Shown: positions 16,333 through 25,214, numbered from the stretch's first letter. The stretch is 64,000 nt of DNA from Herbiconiux flava (GCF_013409865.1 NZ_JACCBM010000001.1:1-64000), one strand, 5' to 3'. Made by a program: numbers and translations. The notes: a model not told the origin generated them from the letters alone.

Positions 16333-16587
16333 GATTCTCTCCTCTCCTACCCCACCCACCAGAACCTTGCCCCCTATTCGGGGGGTGACACAAGCTTCCA
16401 CCATGGGCCTGGATGTGATAAAAGCGAGATTTCATCGCTTTCTCGGCAAGGGTGAAGGGACGGGTGAAAAGTGCCGTTCACTGCCCGGGCGGCACCGCCT
16501 GGGCGCGACCATGAAGACATGCGGGGGCGCCGGGTGATCCCCATTTCACGGCTCCCCCGCACATCCCACCCAGGCCCCGAGAAGCCC

Positions 16588-17376
16588 TCAGAGCGGCGCA
16601 CTCCACCCCCGCACCGCGTGCACCACCGCCGACTTCGGGTACGCCGACGCCCCCGACCGCGGCCCGATCTCGAACAGATCGACCATCAACTGCAGCGGGT
16701 ACGCCGGCGAAGCCGAAGACGAGAACACCACCCGCCCCTCGCACCCGATCACCGTGCCCGCCGGCCCCCACTCCACCGACCACGTGTGGGCCCCGGCCGC
16801 ATCCACCGGCACCGTCACCGAGCGCATGTCGGTCGCGAGCCGATCATCCCCGTGCGCCTTGAGCCCGCACCGAGCGACCACCGACCCGGCGCCTACCCCC
16901 GCCGCGTCGATCTCGAACACGCAGATCTCCCCGCAGTCCCGCGCCGACCCCTGCTCGACCCCCACGAGCCACACCGCCAGCATGCACCCCTCATCCACGC
17001 TCGCGCTGACGGTCACGTCCACCCGTCCCGACGACGGCGCCCACAGCAACCGCGTCGGCACCGCCGTGCGAACCCGCAGCTCGGGCCGATGCCGATGCGT
17101 CCCCCGCGCCGACCCCACCGGCCCCGAGAACACCGCTGTCTGCAGGTTCGACACGCGCAGCGGCGCATCCTCCTCGCGCCAGTCGAGCTGATCCTCCTCG
17201 ATCAGCAGGCGAACTCCGGATGCTCCCGCCGCTGCCACCCGCGCCGCCGACCTCGAGGGCACCGTCCACTGCGGCAGATACTCGGCCACCCACAGGTCAT
17301 CCCGCACCCGCCCGTCGGCGAACACGTCGTCGATGTCAGGCGCGCGTCCCGGCGCCCGAGGGAAGAGGCCATCCAT
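16588..17376 (-). CDS. GH16-like concanavalin-fold protein with altered catalytic motif
   Basis: The 262-residue cytosolic-looking protein (no signal peptide) resembles the GH16/lectin-like beta-jelly-roll: VRTAVPTRLLWAPSSGRVDV, GCMLAVWLVGVEQ, GEICVFEID and AHTWSVEWGPAGTVIGCEGR. In GH16 enzymes the catalytic motif is E-x-D-x-(x)-E; here it reads E-I-C-V-F-E, with Cys in place of the central Asp. It may be an inactive or divergent member. The ATG at 17376 lies 10 bp after the preceding small gene on the same strand. Confidence 0.65.
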   Translation of the reverse strand: MDGLFPRAPGRAPDIDDVFADGRVRDDLWVAEYLPQWTVPSRSAARVAAAGASGVRLLIEEDQLDWREEDAPLRVSNLQTAVFSGPVGSARGTHRHRPELRVRTAVPTRLLWAPSSGRVDVTVSASVDEGCMLAVWLVGVEQGSARDCGEICVFEIDAAGVGAGSVVARCGLKAHGDDRLATDMRSVTVPVDAAGAHTWSVEWGPAGTVIGCEGRVVFSSSASPAYPLQLMVDLFEIGPRSGASAYPKSAVVHAVRGWSAPL

Positions 17377-17386
17377 GGCGAAGCGC

Positions 17387-17614
17387 TCAGACCGCCGGCG
17401 GGTCGCCCGCCGTGGCGAACCGCTTGCCGACGACGAACCACACGATCGGCCCCAGCAGCGGCAGGATCAGCACCACCAGCACCCAGATCACCTTCTCCGC
17501 CGTCGACGCCCGCGCCGCCTTGATGATGCTCACCAGCGCCGCGATGAAGAGGATGAAGGCCGCGAGGCCGAGGAGCAGGATCAGGGCGTGCCCGCCGTTG
17601 AGATTCGAGACCAT
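17387..17614 (-). CDS. Small PLDc_N-type membrane protein
   Basis: The 75-residue protein has an N-terminal helix (ALILLLGLAAFILFIAALVS) and a second with the PLDc_N pattern (EKVIWVLVVLILPLLGPIVW). It is the second such protein in 2 kb. The ATG at 17614 has GGAGGA directly abutting it, an unusually short spacing; no better start is visible. Function unknown. Confidence 0.7.
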   Translation of the reverse strand: MVSNLNGGHALILLLGLAAFILFIAALVSIIKAARASTAEKVIWVLVVLILPLLGPIVWFVVGKRFATAGDPPAV

Positions 17615-17722
17615 TCCTCCATCCTGGGACACGTCCGGCCGGAACACGAGCCTCCCGCGCACAGGCACCGCGGGCACGTCCGCACCGCCCTCTAGACTTC
17701 TGCTACCGACCAGGGAGCTCGT

Positions 17723-20395
17723 ATGGCGTTGTGGGGAGTGCCGCGCACACCCGTCGACTCGCTCCGTCGCCCCCGACTGAGCGAGCCGCTCGAGAGCGCG
17801 ACTGCGGCCGTGACGCTGCTCGCCCCCGCCGGGCTCGGCAAGACGGTGGCCCTAGCCGAGTGGGCGCGCGACACGGCGGCGACCGGCCTCTGGGTGCGGG
17901 TGCGCGATCGCGACGTCGACGGGCGGGCCTTCGTGCAGCACCTGGCCGACGAGCTGATCGCCTCGGGCCTCTCCCCCGCCGACGGACCGCTCCGGCACCT
18001 CGGCGAGGCGGTCAGCGCGGGCACCGACCCCTGGGAGCTCCTGCGGCGAGCGCTCCGCGACCTCGGCGAGTGCGTGCTGGTCGTCGACGACGTCGACCGG
18101 CTGACCCCGCCCGCCGTCGAGGGCTTGATCGCCCAGTTGCACGAGCTGCCGGCCCTCCGCCTCCGGGCGACGGCCCGCAGCCGCACCGCCCTCACCGAGC
18201 CCGGCCTCGCCGTGACGCTCGACGCGCTGGTGCTCGGGGCCGACGAGCTCGCCCTCACCCGTGACGAGGCGCAAAGCATCCTCGGCGCGCAGGCCGACGA
18301 GGCGACCCTCGACGAGGTCCTGGCGTCGGGCGGCTCCCCGCTGATCGCCCGCGCGCTGGCCCAGCCTCCCGTGAGCGCACCGCCCGCAGCCGCGAGTGCG
18401 GCGGCGGCCGCCACGACCGCTCCCGCCCGCAGCCGCGGCCGCGCATCCGACGCCTTCGCCGGACTGCTCGCCCGCCGCATCGCGACCGAGCAGTGGGAAT
18501 CACGACTGGTCACCTTCCTGGCCCGCACCTCGGTGGCCGACGAGCTCACCCTCGAGCTGGCGACCACGCTGTCGGGCGAGAACGCCGACGAGGCCGAACG
18601 GATGCTCGACCGAGCCGAGCGCGAAGGCCTGGGCCTGCGCACCGGCTCCCCGGCCACGGGTGCGCGCTTCCGCTACGCGCCCCTGATGCGCGAGGCGTTC
18701 GAACAGCTGCTGCGCGCCGAGCATCCCCGCGAGGTGCGCGCACTCGAGCTGGCGACCGCCCGCTGGGAGGCCGGGAACGGCTACTTCTACCGCGCCCTCG
18801 TGCGTGCCCGCGAGCAGGAGGACTGGGCGCTCGCCACCGCGATCGTGCGCGAGGGCTGGCACGTGCTGCTGCGCAACCACGGCAGCCAGGTGCGCGAGCT
18901 CTTCGCGCACGTCTCGGTGCTGACCCTGCGCAAGCTGCCGCTGGTGACGATGATGCTCGCCATCGTCTACAACGCCCGCCGCTCGAACCGGTTGCGTGCG
19001 CTCGAGTTCTTCGCTCTCGCGAGCTACGGCGCGAGCCGTCAGGCCTCGAGCGCGAGCCCGCCCGATCGCGCGCTGCTGGCCGGCGTGCAGGCCGCCGCCC
19101 TGCGGGTGAGCGGCCGGATGCCCCAGGCCCTCGTCGCGGCCGACCGCTGCTACGACACCCTCCGTTCCATGTCCGCCGCCGATCACGAGCTGCTGGGGCC
19201 GAACGAGCCCTCGCTCTGGAACCAGGCCGGCACCACTTTCCTCTACAACGGACGCACCGAGCTCGCCCTCGACTCGTTCGCCCGCTCGACGGCGGTCGGC
19301 GACGCGCGGGGTCTCACCGCGGGCATCCTGGCGCTGGGCATGACGGCCGGCGTGCACGCCATCGCGGGCGACCTCCCTGAGGCCGCGGCCACCGTCGACG
19401 AGGCGTCGCAGCGGGACTGGCCGGAGGGCTGGCTCGACGGCTACTCGGGCAGCTTCTACCAGATCGCCCGCGCGTTCATCGCTCTGGAGGCGTTCGATCT
19501 CGACGAGGCGGACCGGCGGGTGCGCATCCTCGACCCGCACCGCGAGACGATCGAGCACTGGAGCCTGCTGGCCCACCTGGACACGGTGATCGAGCTGCTG
19601 CGGGGCAACGCGGGCGAGGCGCTGCACCGGCTGCAGAGCACGGTGCGCGCGCAGCACCGCCGCCGCAACGCCTCGGGCTTCTCGACCGAGCGCCTGCGCC
19701 ACACCTTCGTGCTGGCGCACCTGGCGAACGAGGACGCTCCCGCAGCGGCACGCGCGCTGGGCCCGGCGCACTCGGGCTCGGGTCGGGGCGCGGCGGTCGC
19801 CGACCAGCAACTGGCCGTCAGTCGCGCGCGCATCGCCCTCGCCCGCGGCCTGCCGGACGAGGCCCTCGCGCTCCTCGGCCCGGAGGCCGGATCGGGTGGT
19901 TCGAGCCGGAGCCGCGCCGAGTCGCTTCTGCTCGCCACGGCCGCGCTGGCGCAGGCGGGCGACGACGAGCAGACCGTGCGGGCCGCCCGCTCGGCACTCG
20001 CGTTCGCCGCGGATAGGCGCCAGCAGCTGGCGCTCGCGTTCGTTCCGCGTCCGGCTCTCACCGAGCTGGCCGCGGTGCTGCGGCGCACCGATGCTCCCGA
20101 CCTGGCCGCGACGGTGAGCGCGGTGCTCGGGCACGCGTTCATCGAGGGGGCGCAGTCGGACATCCGGTTGACGCCGCGCGAGCTGGAGGTGGCCCAGCGC
20201 CTCGGGTCGGGCGCACCCCTGACGGAGATCGCCGCCCAGCTGTCGGTGTCGCCGAACACCGTGAAGTCGCAGCTGCGCTCGCTCTACCGCAAGCTCGAGG
20301 TCGGCAGCCGCGCCGAGGCCGTGACCCGTCTGACCGTGCTCGGCATCACGAGTGCGACGGAATGGACGTCTCGACCGGCACCGCGCGACGAGTGA
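17723..20395 (+). CDS. Large LuxR/LAL-family ATP-dependent regulator
   Basis: This 890-residue STAND-type regulator has Walker A APAGLGKT (34-41), Walker B ECVLVVDDVDR (about 115), a long alpha-helical repeat region and a C-terminal LuxR HTH. The HTH (from about residue 815) shows LTPRELEVAQRLGSGAPLTE, then ITAQLS-like and SPNTVKSQLRSLYRKLEVG. MalT-like proteins use ATP and a ligand to activate transcription. GGGAG precedes the ATG. Its last 50 bp overlap the convergent MFS gene. Target genes are not evident. Confidence 0.88.
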   Translation: MALWGVPRTPVDSLRRPRLSEPLESATAAVTLLAPAGLGKTVALAEWARDTAATGLWVRVRDRDVDGRAFVQHLADELIASGLSPADGPLRHLGEAVSAGTDPWELLRRALRDLGECVLVVDDVDRLTPPAVEGLIAQLHELPALRLRATARSRTALTEPGLAVTLDALVLGADELALTRDEAQSILGAQADEATLDEVLASGGSPLIARALAQPPVSAPPAAASAAAAATTAPARSRGRASDAFAGLLARRIATEQWESRLVTFLARTSVADELTLELATTLSGENADEAERMLDRAEREGLGLRTGSPATGARFRYAPLMREAFEQLLRAEHPREVRALELATARWEAGNGYFYRALVRAREQEDWALATAIVREGWHVLLRNHGSQVRELFAHVSVLTLRKLPLVTMMLAIVYNARRSNRLRALEFFALASYGASRQASSASPPDRALLAGVQAAALRVSGRMPQALVAADRCYDTLRSMSAADHELLGPNEPSLWNQAGTTFLYNGRTELALDSFARSTAVGDARGLTAGILALGMTAGVHAIAGDLPEAAATVDEASQRDWPEGWLDGYSGSFYQIARAFIALEAFDLDEADRRVRILDPHRETIEHWSLLAHLDTVIELLRGNAGEALHRLQSTVRAQHRRRNASGFSTERLRHTFVLAHLANEDAPAAARALGPAHSGSGRGAAVADQQLAVSRARIALARGLPDEALALLGPEAGSGGSSRSRAESLLLATAALAQAGDDEQTVRAARSALAFAADRRQQLALAFVPRPALTELAAVLRRTDAPDLAATVSAVLGHAFIEGAQSDIRLTPRELEVAQRLGSGAPLTEIAAQLSVSPNTVKSQLRSLYRKLEVGSRAEAVTRLTVLGITSATEWTSRPAPRDE

Positions 20396-21644
20396 GCACG
20401 CCTCGGAGGGCGGGCAACGGCAGCAGGGCGGTCAGGGCGACGACTGCGGCCACGAGGTAGAGAGCGAGGTAGTCGTCGGAGCGCCCGGAGATCGGGTCGG
20501 AGCCGCCGACGAGCAGGAGCGCCGTGGCGATCGCGGGTGAGACCGTGGACGGCAGCGTCTCGGCGGTGTTGAAGACACCGAGGTAGGCGCCGTGCTTCTC
20601 GGCCGGGATGGTGCGCAGCGCCAGCGCGAGGTCGACCGCGTAGTACGCGCCGAGCGCGAGCCCGCCGATCACGGCGCCGGCCACGAGTGGTGGCACGTCG
20701 GAGCTCACCGCCCGGAGTGCGGCGGCGACGGCGAGGCCGATGGCGGCGGCCACGATCCAGTTGCGGTACGCACCGCGCTTCCCGGCGAGGGACCCGGTGA
20801 CGAGGGCCGAGACGACGATGGCCGAGCCTCCGGCGAGCGTGACCAGCGCCACGACGGGGCCGGCCGCTTCAGGGCTGAGGCGCATCCGGTCGCTGACGAA
20901 GAAGAGGGTGAACGACGTCGCCAGCCCGAACGCGAGGTGCATGAGGAGCCGCTGCAGCGTCACCAGGGCGAAGGGGCGGGCGGCACGGAGCTCGGCGCGG
21001 GAGGGCATCGCCGGTCGGAGTCGGACTCGGCCTTGACCAGCCGTCTCGCTCAGCGGTGGATCGCGGAGCAGCAGGCAGGCCACCAGCACCACCGCGACCG
21101 CGGCGGTGGGCATGGCCAGCACGACGATGTCGATGCGCCCCGGCAGGATGCCCGCCAGCACCAGGGGCGGGAGCGTGCCGAGGAAGGCGGCCGCCCCGAA
21201 CACGCCGGACGCCATCGCGCGGCTGCGCTCGCGCACCTGGTCGCCGAGCAGAGCGGCCACCGCGGCGAGCGAGGCGTTGTACGCGGTCTGCGCGAGCACC
21301 CACGCCAGCGTCAGCCCGGCGACGGACTGCGCATTCACCACCAACAGCGACGCGACCCACCCGCCGGCCACCCCGGCCAGCAGCCACGGCCGCCGTCGCC
21401 CCCACCGCCCCCGCGTGCGATCGGACAGGAACCCGAACACAGGGTTGGCGACCAGGGAGGCGATGGCCCCGCACACGGTTACGAACGCGAGGGTCTCGGT
21501 GCGCTGATCCTCGCCCACCAGCCCGGCGATGCGCAGCGGCAGCCCGGTGATGACCGGCGCCGTGAGCGACCCGAGCAGCACGAGGTTGATGAGCGCGAAG
21601 AGCGCGATCTGCCGCTTGTCGCCCCTGCCGCCCCTGCCGCTCAC
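20346..21644 (-). CDS. MFS transporter (12-helix, sugar-symporter-like)
   Basis: The 432-residue membrane protein has 12 predicted helices and the motif-A loop GFLSDRTRGRWGRRRPW, as in glycoside-type and related MFS permeases. It starts at a GTG overlapping the upstream 67-residue gene by GTGA, placing it third in an operon with two very small genes. The gene ends 50 bp inside the convergent LuxR gene. Substrate unknown. Confidence 0.85.
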   Translation of the reverse strand: MSGRGGRGDKRQIALFALINLVLLGSLTAPVITGLPLRIAGLVGEDQRTETLAFVTVCGAIASLVANPVFGFLSDRTRGRWGRRRPWLLAGVAGGWVASLLVVNAQSVAGLTLAWVLAQTAYNASLAAVAALLGDQVRERSRAMASGVFGAAAFLGTLPPLVLAGILPGRIDIVVLAMPTAAVAVVLVACLLLRDPPLSETAGQGRVRLRPAMPSRAELRAARPFALVTLQRLLMHLAFGLATSFTLFFVSDRMRLSPEAAGPVVALVTLAGGSAIVVSALVTGSLAGKRGAYRNWIVAAAIGLAVAAALRAVSSDVPPLVAGAVIGGLALGAYYAVDLALALRTIPAEKHGAYLGVFNTAETLPSTVSPAIATALLLVGGSDPISGRSDDYLALYLVAAVVALTALLPLPALRGVLTRRAVPVETSIPSHS

Positions 21645-21844
21645 TCGCGACAGGCTACCGGTTCGGGCTCGACTGAGTCGTACTCCTCACTGCGCTGATC
21701 AGAGGTGCGAATCCACAGGTCATCGGCGCAGTCGTCCGAGCAGGCGAGGAAGTTGTAGACCATCTCCTCTCGCCGCACTCGGATGCCGCAGTTGCGGCAC
21801 CGTCGGAGTCGACCGCTGTACCTCAAGGCGGGTTCGCGACTCAT
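21641..21844 (-). CDS. Small zinc-ribbon-like protein
   Basis: The 67-residue protein has paired cysteines CRNCG and CSDDC spaced about 15 residues apart, which could hold a metal ion, and an acidic C-terminal tail. Its ATG overlaps the upstream 48-residue gene (ATGA) and its stop overlaps the MFS start (GTGA), so the three genes form one coupled unit. Function unknown. Confidence 0.7.
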   Translation of the reverse strand: MSREPALRYSGRLRRCRNCGIRVRREEMVYNFLACSDDCADDLWIRTSDQRSEEYDSVEPEPVACRE

Positions 21845-21987
21845 GCCGCATGTCCCGTCAGGTATTGCTGGAGGAAGGTGATCACCATGTCGTCAAGGTC
21901 TTCGCCTCGTGCCGCGGCAATAAGACGAGCCTCGACCTCGAGCGCCTCGGGGATCCCCACTAGGCGCTCGATCTGCTGAGCTGTCAT
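21841..21987 (-). CDS. 48-residue protein, possible ribbon-helix-helix type
   Basis: A short gene found by reading the minus strand. The product runs MTAQQIERLVGIPEALEVEA, RLIAAARGED and LDDMVITFLQQYLTGHAA. The pattern helix-turn-helix with GEDLDDMVITFLQQYL resembles the two helices of ribbon-helix-helix antitoxin-like proteins. It has its own promoter, begins at the predicted transcript start, and overlaps the zinc-ribbon gene (ATGA). It may repress the operon through the palindrome in its promoter. Confidence 0.65.
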   Translation of the reverse strand: MTAQQIERLVGIPEALEVEARLIAAARGEDLDDMVITFLQQYLTGHAA

Positions 21988-21993
21988 GCGGCG

Positions 21994-22022
21994 ATCCTAC
22001 TCGGTGTTACAACACCAAACAA
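21994..22022 (-). promoter_or_regulatory. Leaderless promoter of the 48-residue gene
   Basis: TTGTTT (22022-22017), a 17-bp spacer and TAGGAT (21999-21994) are followed after 6 bases by the ATG. The spacer holds the palindrome described next. Confidence 0.55.
22003..22016. promoter_or_regulatory. Palindromic operator GGTGTT-AC-AACACC
   Basis: A perfect 6-2-6 inverted repeat lies entirely inside the -35/-10 spacer of the minus promoter and 41 bp before the divergent ribbon-helix-helix gene. Both neighbours encode small proteins with this likely fold, so autoregulation by one of them is the simplest reading. Confidence 0.6.
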
Positions 22023-22057
22023 GAGGGATGCTCACAGTCCCCGTGCCATCATGAAGC

Positions 22058-22237
22058 ATGCCGAATCAGCCCAAGACACCCATTCGCGGCTTCCGAATTC
22101 CCGACGAGCTCTATCGGGCCGCGCAGGCGAAGGCTGCCGACGAGGGCCGCACGCTCACTGATGTCATCCGCGAGTTCCTGGAGAATTACATACACGGCGG
22201 TGCTGTAGCGGACCCTGGACAGCGGACGGCCGGTTAA
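22058..22237 (+). CDS. 59-residue ribbon-helix-helix DNA-binding protein
   Basis: A short gene divergent from the 48-residue gene. The core IRGFRIPDELYRAAQAKAAD and EGRTLTDVIREFLENYI has the beta-strand/helix/helix layout of Arc/CopG-type ribbon-helix-helix proteins, with a short non-conserved tail. The ATG at 22058 gives the conserved core near the N-terminus. No companion toxin of known type is adjacent. It may bind the palindrome 41 bp upstream. Confidence 0.75.
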   Translation: MPNQPKTPIRGFRIPDELYRAAQAKAADEGRTLTDVIREFLENYIHGGAVADPGQRTAG

Positions 22238-22393
22238 ACGAACACCCACCAGGCAGCTCAGACGTGAATTGGGAGCTGATCGACATTCCTGGTTCACATA
22301 CCAGGGTCTCGGGCATCATCAGTGACCAGCACCGTCACTACTTCCCAGTTCCTGGAGCATCACGAGGCGCCCGGCAGCATTATTGTCGGGCCC

Positions 22394-22894
22394 ATGGGGG
22401 AGAACGCGAAGTACGACCATGACGGCGCATGGCGGTCGTTCATCGGTCCGGCGGTTGTGTTCGGGCTGATCGCGACGGGATCGATCGTCGCTGCACTCAG
22501 CGGCGGCTCCTCGATCCGTTGGCTCTTCGCGGTGATCGCTGCGGCTGTCTCAGCCACCCTCGGAGTGATCGCCATTCGACTCTTCCGCCGCGAGGTCGCA
22601 CGCCGTGGCACCGACGACACGGCAAAGCCACAGACCTTGCCCGGGGTAGCAAGTGAACGAGACTGGCTGGACCGCGTCGCTCCCATTAGCAATGGCGCCT
22701 ACCGCGAGTCGGGCGGCGGCCTGATTCTGTTCGGCGTGATTGCGGTCGCCGGAGGAACCTGGATGCTCATTGCATTGCCCTTCTGGAGACAGTTGCGCCC
22801 GATGCCCGCGGGCCCTCTGGGAATCCTCTGCCTCCTCGCAGGGGTTCATTTTCTTCTCCTGGCCGTCAATGTCTTCCGAAGGACGCCCAAGTGA
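22394..22894 (+). CDS. Membrane protein of unknown function
   Basis: The 166-residue product has four hydrophobic segments in two pairs, separated by a soluble region of about 50 residues (FIGPAVVFGLIATGSIVAAL; WLFAVIAAAVSATLGVIAIR; LILFGVIAVAGGTWMLIALP; LGILCLLAGVHFLLLAVNVF). The ATG at 22394 is favoured because TATTGT lies 7 bases upstream, a leaderless arrangement; a GTG at 22322 would add 24 residues. It overlaps the next gene by GTGA. Unrecognised. Confidence 0.65.
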   Translation: MGENAKYDHDGAWRSFIGPAVVFGLIATGSIVAALSGGSSIRWLFAVIAAAVSATLGVIAIRLFRREVARRGTDDTAKPQTLPGVASERDWLDRVAPISNGAYRESGGGLILFGVIAVAGGTWMLIALPFWRQLRPMPAGPLGILCLLAGVHFLLLAVNVFRRTPK

Positions 22895-23094
22895 CCGACA
22901 GCGAGGCGAAGAAGGCGAGATACGCCACTCTGCTTGTCGTAGCGCTTCTCGGGTTCGGAACCGGCGGCCTCTTCGTCGTAACGGCGTTGGATGCCCCGGA
23001 AGTCCTCGGTGGGTGGCTGCTCGCGACCGGATGGCTGCTCATCTTCGTCATCTGCTTCGTGGTGGCCTGGCGGCGGTATCAAAGAATGCCGTAA
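22891..23094 (+). CDS. Small two-helix membrane protein
   Basis: The 67-residue product has two helices (ATLLVVALLGFGTGGLFVVT and WLLATGWLLIFVICFVVAW) and a basic C-terminus. It starts at a GTG overlapping the preceding stop, so it is cotranslated with that membrane protein. Function unknown. Confidence 0.65.
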   Translation: MTDSEAKKARYATLLVVALLGFGTGGLFVVTALDAPEVLGGWLLATGWLLIFVICFVVAWRRYQRMP

Positions 23095-23121
23095 GGCGAG
23101 GTTGTTCCTGATCAGATCCGA

Positions 23122-23355
23122 TCAGCTGATGTACTGGCTGTTGATTTCGCCGATCAGTGCTCGTGCGATCTCAGCCCTGGCGCGGAACCAACTTTCCACG
23201 ACGGTGTTGGCTGTATTCGAGCCGTCCGGATTCGCGTTGGCAGCGTTGGCCGCGGCATCGTCGAACCGCTCGGCCTGTTCCTCGAGCGCTCCGACCAGCA
23301 CCGAGTACCTGGCGCGGTCGTTCGAAGTCAGGTCGAGTTCCACTCGATTTGTCAC
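23122..23355 (-). CDS. Small helical protein of unknown function
   Basis: The 77-residue product is predicted mostly helical and soluble (RARYSVLVGALEEQAERFDD, then NTVVESWFRARAEIARALIG). It starts at a GTG at 23355 with no good ribosome site. It stands alone between genes of other directions. Confidence rests on coding-like composition only. Confidence 0.45.
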   Translation of the reverse strand: MTNRVELDLTSNDRARYSVLVGALEEQAERFDDAAANAANANPDGSNTANTVVESWFRARAEIARALIGEINSQYIS

Positions 23356-23450
23356 GGCACCATGCTTTCAGCCATCGGAGGTCTCGCGGAAGAAGGCTGA
23401 TCATGGCCGCCTCATTCTTGACGTTTAGTGGATAACTCTGATCGCTGACG

Positions 23451-23852
23451 TCAGTGAGTTTGACCGGGCGCGGGTACCTCCGCGCGGATCTCCTGACCGT
23501 CAACCACGGCGGTCACGCGGAAGATGCTGAAGACGTTTCCGGTTATCCGAATACCCGTCTCGGACGGATCCGCTTGAAAGATCTTGACGAAGTGACCGTC
23601 CGCAGGAAGGAAGCCCGACAGGGTGTACCCGAGCAGCACCCGTTGCCCGTAGAAGTCCTGGAATTCAACAGTGACCAGCACGCCGTCGGAGATGATCGCT
23701 GCTGCAACATCGACAGTCGGCGTAGACAACCCCGATGCGGCGAGGGCCGGCGTCGTGACGCCCGCAAGTATGACCGGCTCAACCCAGCTGGTGTTCAGTG
23801 GTGTATGGCGGATCAGAGCATCGTTGCGCATGCATGGAACTGTACGTCTCAT
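23451..23852 (-). CDS. Hypothetical protein, beta-rich
   Basis: The frame gives 133 residues from the ATG at 23852, or 126 from an ATG at 23831; neither has a clear ribosome site. The region TVDVAAAIISDGVLVTVEFQ to GNVFSIFRVTAVVDGQEIRA looks like a compact beta domain. No signal peptide or membrane segment. Unrecognised and unpaired with neighbours. Confidence 0.45.
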   Translation of the reverse strand: MRRTVPCMRNDALIRHTPLNTSWVEPVILAGVTTPALAASGLSTPTVDVAAAIISDGVLVTVEFQDFYGQRVLLGYTLSGFLPADGHFVKIFQADPSETGIRITGNVFSIFRVTAVVDGQEIRAEVPAPGQTH

Positions 23853-24047
23853 CTCCCGGCGTAGGTCGAGGATTGAACGAAGACACAGGAAGTGCTAGTC
23901 AGCGCAAACTTCTCCCGTCATCTCGCATTACGGCTCAGGCCCTTTCGAGCAGGAGTCGATCTGTTACCGTTGCGGAAATGGGGGTGGGGGCCACATCGAT
24001 ACCCGGTGTGCACGGCTTTCGTCCGTCGAATCACAGACAAGGATGCA

Positions 24048-25214
24048 ATGAAGGACATGATGATGTGGCGGAAGGTCCTGGCAGTGCCGGCCGTCGTCGC
24101 CCTGGCACTCGGTGGGGCATTGTTGACCACCGGCGCAGCCCACGCTGCAGAAGACACCCTGACGGTCACGAGCCCCACGCCGGACGCTGCCCTGACGTCC
24201 CGTACCGTGCTCTTCTCGGGTACCGGATCGGACGGATCGACCGTCAACGTCCTCGATGACGACGGCGACCGCGTGCCGGGAACGGAAGCCGCGGTCGTCG
24301 TCGACGGCACGTGGGAGACCACCGGTATCTACGAGGAGTCCGCTGACGTCTCGCAGACCGTGATGATCAATCAGGTCACCGGAGGCTCAGGTGCGGGCGA
24401 GGAGACGGTCACGTTCACCCTCCCCCCGGCGTACAACTTCGCCGTGCTGACTCCTGCAGAGGGCCAGACCGTGCTCGCGCGCACCGTGGTGTTCGGGGGT
24501 ACGGGAACCGACGGTTCGACGGTCAACGTCCTCGACGAAGACGGCAACCGCGTTCCCGGTACGGAAGCGGCCGTCGTCACCGATGGCGTGTGGGCGACCA
24601 CCGGCACCTACACCGAGGACGACGAGATCGATCAGACCGTCTCCGTCAACCAGGTCACCGGCGGCGCCGGCCGGGGTGAGCAGACCGTCAGCTTCAAGCT
24701 GCCTCCGACGCTCCTCCCCGCCCCTGTGATCCTGGCGCCGAAAGCAGGACAGGCTCTCACCGGCCCTGCGGTCACCTTCTCCGGCACCGGCACCCCGGGT
24801 GAGAACGTCGTGCTCGCCGTCGCACCGACCGCTCTCGTCAACCAGCCGCAGTCGCTCACTCAGGAGATGCCCGCAGACCCGGAGGACCCGATCCTCGTCG
24901 GCAGCGACGGCACCTGGACCGTGACTCTGGCGCTTGACCCGGAGGACTACACCGCCGTCGCCGTGCTCGTCGAGCTCTCCGAAGACGGTTCACTGATCAC
25001 GGTGCGGTCCGACGTCTCCGACCCCGTCCAGTTCACTCTGGCCGCCGCACCGGCACCCGCTCCGACTCCCGTGACCCCTGCCAAGCCGGCAGCCAGCGGT
25101 GGCGACAAGCTCGCGGAAACCGGTCTGGAACTGAATGCACTCGGCCTTGGCGGCGTTCTGGCGCTCGCCGGAGTCGTGCTGCTGGTGGTGCGTCGGAAGG
25201 CACGACTCAGCTGA
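24048..25214 (+). CDS. Wall-anchored surface protein with Ig-like repeats and LAETG signal
   Basis: The 388-residue protein has a signal peptide (KVLAVPAVVALALGGALLTT, cleavage near AAHA), two Ig-like repeats of about 95 residues that resemble each other closely, a third divergent repeat, a Pro/Ala linker, and then KLAETG. A helix (LGGVLALAGVVLLVV) and basic tail RRKARLS follow. LAXTG signals are used by class E sortases of high-GC actinobacteria, so covalent attachment to peptidoglycan is expected; no sortase is in the window. AAGGA lies before the ATG. A strong terminator follows. Confidence 0.88.
   Translation: MKDMMMWRKVLAVPAVVALALGGALLTTGAAHAAEDTLTVTSPTPDAALTSRTVLFSGTGSDGSTVNVLDDDGDRVPGTEAAVVVDGTWETTGIYEESADVSQTVMINQVTGGSGAGEETVTFTLPPAYNFAVLTPAEGQTVLARTVVFGGTGTDGSTVNVLDEDGNRVPGTEAAVVTDGVWATTGTYTEDDEIDQTVSVNQVTGGAGRGEQTVSFKLPPTLLPAPVILAPKAGQALTGPAVTFSGTGTPGENVVLAVAPTALVNQPQSLTQEMPADPEDPILVGSDGTWTVTLALDPEDYTAVAVLVELSEDGSLITVRSDVSDPVQFTLAAAPAPAPTPVTPAKPAASGGDKLAETGLELNALGLGGVLALAGVVLLVVRRKARLS
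24150..24710 (+). repeat. Tandem Ig-like domain repeat in the surface protein
   Basis: Two adjacent units of roughly 285 bp share runs such as DGSTVNVLD-D/E-DG-D/N-RVPGTEAAVV and QVTGG-GxGE-TV-F. The similarity is obvious at the protein level and extends to the DNA, which indicates recent duplication. Boundaries are approximate. Confidence 0.7.

Noticed and set aside
16471..17523. Plus-strand frame of 350 codons
   Set aside because: Arg/Pro-rich shadow of the GH16-like and PLDc_N genes; no domain and no ribosome site.
21841..22237. Classical toxin-antitoxin module
   Set aside because: Both small proteins look like DNA-binding partners; neither resembles a RelE, PIN, MazF or HipA toxin.
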